Under the pieces are notes generated by a model. That model searched no databases and was not told the DNA's origin. It was given only the letters and a program-made list of their open reading frames with translations. From NCBI GenBank assembly GCA_900752305.1, contig CAADUV010000022.1:1-17475 (forward strand): a stretch of DNA of 17,475 nt, written 5' to 3'. Made by a program: the position numbers and the translations under genes. This document shows positions 14,966 through 17,475 of this stretch, one piece after another (position 1 is the first letter of the stretch; every line of letters begins with the position of its first letter). The stretch comes from an uncultured Oscillospiraceae bacterium (GTDB taxonomy: Bacteria > Bacillota > Clostridia > Oscillospirales > Oscillospiraceae).

Positions 14966-15012
14966 GAGCGCCCTCGGTGCCGGATTGGAAGACCTGTCCG
15001 GCGCTGGCGCTC
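14966..15012 (+). repeat. Two-tier hairpin between the RmlA-like and MscS-like genes
   Basis: An outer stem GAGCGCC (14966-14972) / GGCGCTC (15006-15012) encloses an inner stem GCCGGA (14979-14984) / TCCGGC (14997-15002) with a 12-nt loop. There is no T-run, so it is not a standard terminator. It occupies most of the 82-nt gap between the genes. Confidence 0.55.
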
Positions 15013-15045
15013 CTGCCTGTTGACAGATAGAGAGGAGGAACAGCA

Positions 15046-15867
15046 ATGCTCCAATATTTAGAAAAGACCTTCAACTTGGACTTGAGCACCCTGCGCACCG
15101 CCATGGCCGGCCACGTGTTCGGCCTCATCGCCACCCTGGTCATCGGCTTCCTGTTGGCCAAGATCATCACCCTGGCGGTGGACAAGACCCTGTCAAAACT
15201 GCCCCTGGAGAAGACCCTGTACCGGTTCATCCGCTCGGTGGTGCGCATCGTGGTCTACTTCATCTGGATCCTGGAGGTGGCCAGCCGCTGCGGCCTGGAC
15301 GCCAAATACCTGGTCACCCTGGCCTCGGTGCTCTCCGCCGCCTTCGCCCTGGCCGCCCAAGGCTCCCTGTCCAACCTGTTCGGCGGGGTCCTGCTGCTGG
15401 TGTCCAAGCCCTTCCTGGTGGGGGATTACGTCATCGCCGGTGGGGTAGAGGGGACAGTTTTGCAGATTGGCCTGCTGAACACCCAGATCAACACCCTGGA
15501 CAACAAGCGCATCAGCGTCCCCAACAGCACCATCTCCAGCGCCACCATCACCAACTGCTCTACCGAGGGCAAGCGCCGGGTGGATTTGACCTTCTCCGCC
15601 TCCTACGACAACGACACCGACCAGGTCAAACGCGCCCTGATGGAGGCGGTGTCCGAGGTGGACAAGATCGTCAACGACCCCATCCCGCCCTTCATCCGCG
15701 TCTCCGAGTACGGTCAGAGCGGCATCAACTACGTGGTGAAGGTGTGGTGCCTGACGTCGGATTACTGGGAGGTCTACTATGACCTGCTGGAAAAAGTGAA
15801 GGAATCCTTTGACCGAAATGGGGTAGAAATGCCTTATAACCACGTCGTCATCCAAATGGAAAAGTGA
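15046..15867 (+). CDS. MscS-family small-conductance mechanosensitive channel
   Basis: Inner-membrane channel that opens under high membrane tension and releases solutes after osmotic downshock. The 273 aa (E. coli MscS has 286) show hydrophobic segments near 22-45, 62-85 and 88-125. The last is the pore helix ASVLSAAFALAAQGSLSNLF (102-121), followed by GGVLLLVSKPFLVGDYV and a beta domain with NTQINTLDNKRISVPNSTI. The soluble C-terminal domain is complete. ATG 15046 follows GGAGG at 7 nt. A TTGACA at 15019-15024 has no -10 at the right distance, so expression may depend on the promoter at 14029. No terminator is evident downstream. Confidence 0.92.
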   Translation: MLQYLEKTFNLDLSTLRTAMAGHVFGLIATLVIGFLLAKIITLAVDKTLSKLPLEKTLYRFIRSVVRIVVYFIWILEVASRCGLDAKYLVTLASVLSAAFALAAQGSLSNLFGGVLLLVSKPFLVGDYVIAGGVEGTVLQIGLLNTQINTLDNKRISVPNSTISSATITNCSTEGKRRVDLTFSASYDNDTDQVKRALMEAVSEVDKIVNDPIPPFIRVSEYGQSGINYVVKVWCLTSDYWEVYYDLLEKVKESFDRNGVEMPYNHVVIQMEK

Positions 15868-15903
15868 AAGGGAAAGAACGGCAGGTAAAATGCGTACATC
15901 CCC

Positions 15904-15932
15904 TTGCAAAAAGGTCGGATTTGCGATAAAAT
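15904..15932 (+). promoter_or_regulatory. Sigma-A-type promoter of efp
   Basis: TTGCAA (15904-15909), 17 nt, TAAAAT (15927-15932). The leader of about 55 nt contains a small GC hairpin, GCCGC cct GCGGC (15951-15963), before the ribosome binding site. Confidence 0.6.
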
Positions 15933-15995
15933 AAAACAAATATGACTTGCGCCGCCCTGCGGCCGGGTTGTTGAATCTTGAAGGAGCTGAATAGA

Positions 15996-16556
15996 ATGAT
16001 TACTGCCAGCGATTTTAGAAATGGCAAGACCTTCGAATATGAGGGAAAAGTAATGCAGGTCGTGGAATTCCAGCACGTCAAGCCCGGCAAGGGCGCTGCT
16101 TTTGTGCGGACCAAGATGAAGAACGTCATCACCGGTGCAGTCACCGAAACGTCCTTCAACCCCACTGCAAAGTTTGAAGAAGCATTTATCGAACGCAAGG
16201 AAATGGAATACAGCTACGAGGACGATGGCCTGTACTATTTCATGGACACTGAGACCTATGACATGATCCCCCTCAACGGCGATCAGCTGGGCGATGCATT
16301 CAAGTTCGTCAAGGAGAACACCCCCTGTAAGGTCCTGTCCTACAAGGGCAAGGTCTTCGGCGTGGAACCCCCCAACTTCATGGAACTGGAAGTGGTCAAG
16401 ACCGAACCCGGCGTCCGTGGCGATACCGCTACCAACGTGACCAAGCCCGCTACCCTGGAGACCGGCGCGGAGATCAAGGTGCCTCTGTTCATCAACGAAG
16501 GCGATCGTATCCAGGTCGATACCCGTACTGGCGAATATATGTCCCGTTGTAAGTGA
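15996..16556 (+). CDS. efp: Translation elongation factor P
   Basis: EF-P binds the ribosome between the P and E sites and relieves stalling at consecutive prolines. The 186 aa are full length with three domains: KOW-like N-terminal (1-64), OB (about 65-128) and C-terminal (about 129-186). The loop that reaches the peptidyl-transferase centre is [11 protein letters not shown] with K32, the residue modified in Bacillus. No EF-P modification gene is present in the window. ATG 15996 has AAGGAG 9 nt upstream; a TTG at 15978 overlaps the ribosome binding site and is rejected. The gene uses a narrower codon set than its neighbours, consistent with high expression. Confidence 0.97.
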   Translation: MITASDFRNGKTFEYEGKVMQVVEFQHVKPGKGAAFVRTKMKNVITGAVTETSFNPTAKFEEAFIERKEMEYSYEDDGLYYFMDTETYDMIPLNGDQLGDAFKFVKENTPCKVLSYKGKVFGVEPPNFMELEVVKTEPGVRGDTATNVTKPATLETGAEIKVPLFINEGDRIQVDTRTGEYMSRCK

Positions 16557-16564
16557 TCACTCTG

Positions 16565-16597
16565 CTGCGCTGGCCGTTGGGCTGGCGCAGTTTTTTT
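16565..16597 (+). terminator. Rho-independent terminator of efp
   Basis: An 11-bp stem (16565-16575 with 16580-16590, two G-U pairs) has a GTTG loop and is followed by seven T. The next gene starts 27 nt later with no visible promoter, so some read-through is likely. Confidence 0.88.
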
Positions 16598-16623
16598 CAA
16601 ACGCGAAAGGAGCGAAGTGACCG

Positions 16624-17001
16624 ATGTCTCTGGCAGAAAAAATGGGATACCTCCGCGGCCTGGCCGACGGCATGAACCTGGACGGGGCACAGGATCAGCA
16701 GGGGAAGCTGCTGTCCGCCCTGGTGGACGTGGTGGAGGAGCTGGCGGAGCAGACCGCCGCCAACGAGGAAGCAGCCAAGGAGCTGAGCGCACAGCTGGAA
16801 GAGCTGACCGAGAGCTTGGACGTGCTGGAGACCTTGGTGGTGGACAGCTTCGAGGACGAGGACGATGAGGAGGACGAGTACGAGGTGGAGTGCCCCAACT
16901 GTGGCGGCGCGATTTTGCTGGACGGGGAGACCCTGGAGTCCGGCGTGGTCACCTGTCCCTCCTGTGAGAAGAAATTCGAGATCGACCTCGGTTTTGAATA
17001 A
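16624..17001 (+). CDS. CD1247-like protein: helical N-terminal domain plus zinc ribbon
   Basis: A small protein, 125 aa, resembling the family with a CD1247 N-terminal domain found in Clostridia. Residues 1-75 are helical with heptad-like spacing (possible coiled coil, about 30-72). Residues 76-88 are a strongly acidic linker. Residues 90-125 are a zinc ribbon with C90-x2-C93 (ECPNCGG) and C111-x2-C114 (TCPSCEKKFE). The function is unknown; the ribbon suggests contact with nucleic acid or protein. ATG 16624 has AAAGGAG about 11 nt upstream. It lies 67 nt after efp across a terminator, which may link its level to efp transcription. Confidence 0.82.
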   Translation: MSLAEKMGYLRGLADGMNLDGAQDQQGKLLSALVDVVEELAEQTAANEEAAKELSAQLEELTESLDVLETLVVDSFEDEDDEEDEYEVECPNCGGAILLDGETLESGVVTCPSCEKKFEIDLGFE

Positions 17002-17012
17002 AATGGTATTCC

Positions 17013-17050
17013 AAAGACCCGACGTGGCAGCAGTCACGCCGGGTCTTTTT
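17013..17050 (+). terminator. Rho-independent terminator after the CD1247-like gene
   Basis: AAAGACCCG (17013-17021) pairs with CGGGTCTTT (17040-17048). After one A-C mismatch, CGTG pairs with CACG (17023-17026, 17035-17038) around an 8-nt loop. The T tract ends at 17050. Confidence 0.85.
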
Positions 17051-17102
17051 GCGTCCAGGAGGGTCGCCTTGACAAAATGAGTCGGGAATTTGCCCATTGC
17101 TA

Positions 17103-17131
17103 TTGCCGCCGCTTCCCATCCATGCTACAAT
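17103..17131 (+). promoter_or_regulatory. Sigma-A-type promoter of the TetR-family gene
   Basis: TTGCCG (17103-17108), 17 nt, TACAAT (17126-17131). The start should fall near 17138, inside the palindrome at 17133-17148. A separate TTGACA at 17069-17074 has no -10 at the right distance. Confidence 0.6.
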
Positions 17132-17132
17132 A

Positions 17133-17148
17133 TTGGTGTACACACCAA
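17133..17148 (+). promoter_or_regulatory. Palindromic operator candidate for the TetR-type regulator
   Basis: TTGGTGT-AC-ACACCAA is a perfect 7+2+7 inverted repeat. It begins 2 nt after the -10 hexamer and covers the expected transcription start. Its size and place fit autoregulation by the gene that follows; binding itself is inference. Confidence 0.5.
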
Positions 17149-17163
17149 AAACGAAAGGGGATG

Positions 17164-17475
17164 ATGGCCATCGCTCATACCAGTGCGAGCCTGCCCACGA
17201 AAAAACGCATCCTGACCGTCTGCGTGAAGCTCTTTTTGGAGAAGGGCTATAAGAAGACCACCCTGGCCGAGATCATCCAGAAGGCCAACGTCTCCTATAG
17301 CTCCTTCCAGAACATCTTCCGCGCCAAGGACGGCGTGCTGACCGAGCTGGTGCAGTTCATGTTCTCCAACCAGTTCGCCATGGCACGCAGCGAAGCGGGG
17401 GCAGAGCTGCCGCCGGTGTATATCTACGCGGTGGAGACCGCCATCCAGATGACCCTGACCGAGCTGAACGAGAAC
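17164..17475 (+). CDS. TetR/AcrR-family transcriptional regulator (3' end outside window)
   Basis: A partial gene, 104 codons to the window edge with no stop. Residues about 12-60 form a TetR-type helix-turn-helix: KKRILTVCVKLFLEKGYKKT, then TLAEIIQKANVSYSSFQNIF and RAKDGVLTELV. The rest would be the variable ligand-binding domain, so the ligand cannot be guessed. Two adjacent ATG codons (17161, 17164) follow AAAGGGG; 17164 has the better spacing (5 nt from AAAGG). It has its own promoter and a palindrome at the expected transcription start, which suggests it represses itself. The genes it controls are probably beyond the window. Confidence 0.88.
   Translation, partial: MAIAHTSASLPTKKRILTVCVKLFLEKGYKKTTLAEIIQKANVSYSSFQNIFRAKDGVLTELVQFMFSNQFAMARSEAGAELPPVYIYAVETAIQMTLTELNEN

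Noticed and set aside
13869..15248. 459-codon minus-strand frame spanning spoVFB, the RmlA-like gene and the MscS gene
   Set aside because: It crosses three convincing genes and their promoter on the other strand, and has no recognisable domain.
17069..17074. TTGACA as the -35 of the TetR gene
   Set aside because: No -10-like hexamer lies 16-19 nt downstream; the TTGCCG/TACAAT pair has correct spacing.

Overview
The window is a gene-dense, GC-rich stretch of bacterial chromosome that most likely comes from a spore-forming Firmicute of the class Clostridia, near the Oscillospiraceae (Clostridium cluster IV). The evidence is the pair of dipicolinate synthase genes (spoVFA/spoVFB), the Clostridia-type DUF512 protein beside der, a CD1247-like zinc-ribbon protein beside efp, strong AAGGAGG-type ribosome binding sites, sigma-A-type promoters and a Gram-positive LexA box. 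I cannot name the species. No rRNA, tRNA, CRISPR array, transposase or phage gene is visible. Most of the content is conserved housekeeping.

Layout. 1-3070 (+): an in-frame TsaC/Sua5-CoaE fusion (t6A tRNA modification plus the last step of CoA synthesis), then an M18 aminopeptidase. 3071-3432: the only long non-coding gap, with five consecutive hairpins, then a promoter. 3433-7833 (+): DUF512 radical-SAM/PDZ protein, der, plsY and gpsA, linking ribosome assembly and phospholipid precursor synthesis. A hairpin at 7851-7887 separates them from a convergent minus-strand operon at 7889-11679. That operon reads dinB (Pol IV), znuA, znuC, znuB, with a 4-nt gap followed by two ATGA overlaps. It starts from a promoter overlapped by a near-consensus LexA box. 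The divergent neighbour (11868-12383, +) is a DUF1273/SLOG protein.

12551-14016 (+): spoVFA-spoVFB, which make dipicolinic acid in the mother cell, preceded by tandem hairpins and a possible sigma-K promoter. 14106-15867 (+): an RmlA-like nucleotidylyltransferase under a perfect-hexamer promoter, then an MscS-type channel. 15996-17001 (+): efp and the CD1247-like protein, each followed by a terminator. 17164 to the end (+): a TetR-type regulator cut off by the window edge, with a palindromic candidate operator beside its promoter.

No clearly new multi-gene system is visible. The points most worth a second look are the dinB-znuACB operon under a LexA box (possible coupling of DNA damage to metal uptake), the tsaC-coaE fusion whose linker is encoded by a ribosome-binding-site-like stretch, and the hairpin array at 3122-3282. 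Several starts were moved inward to TTG or GTG codons because promoters and ribosome binding sites support them (DUF512, znuA, dinB, DUF1273).
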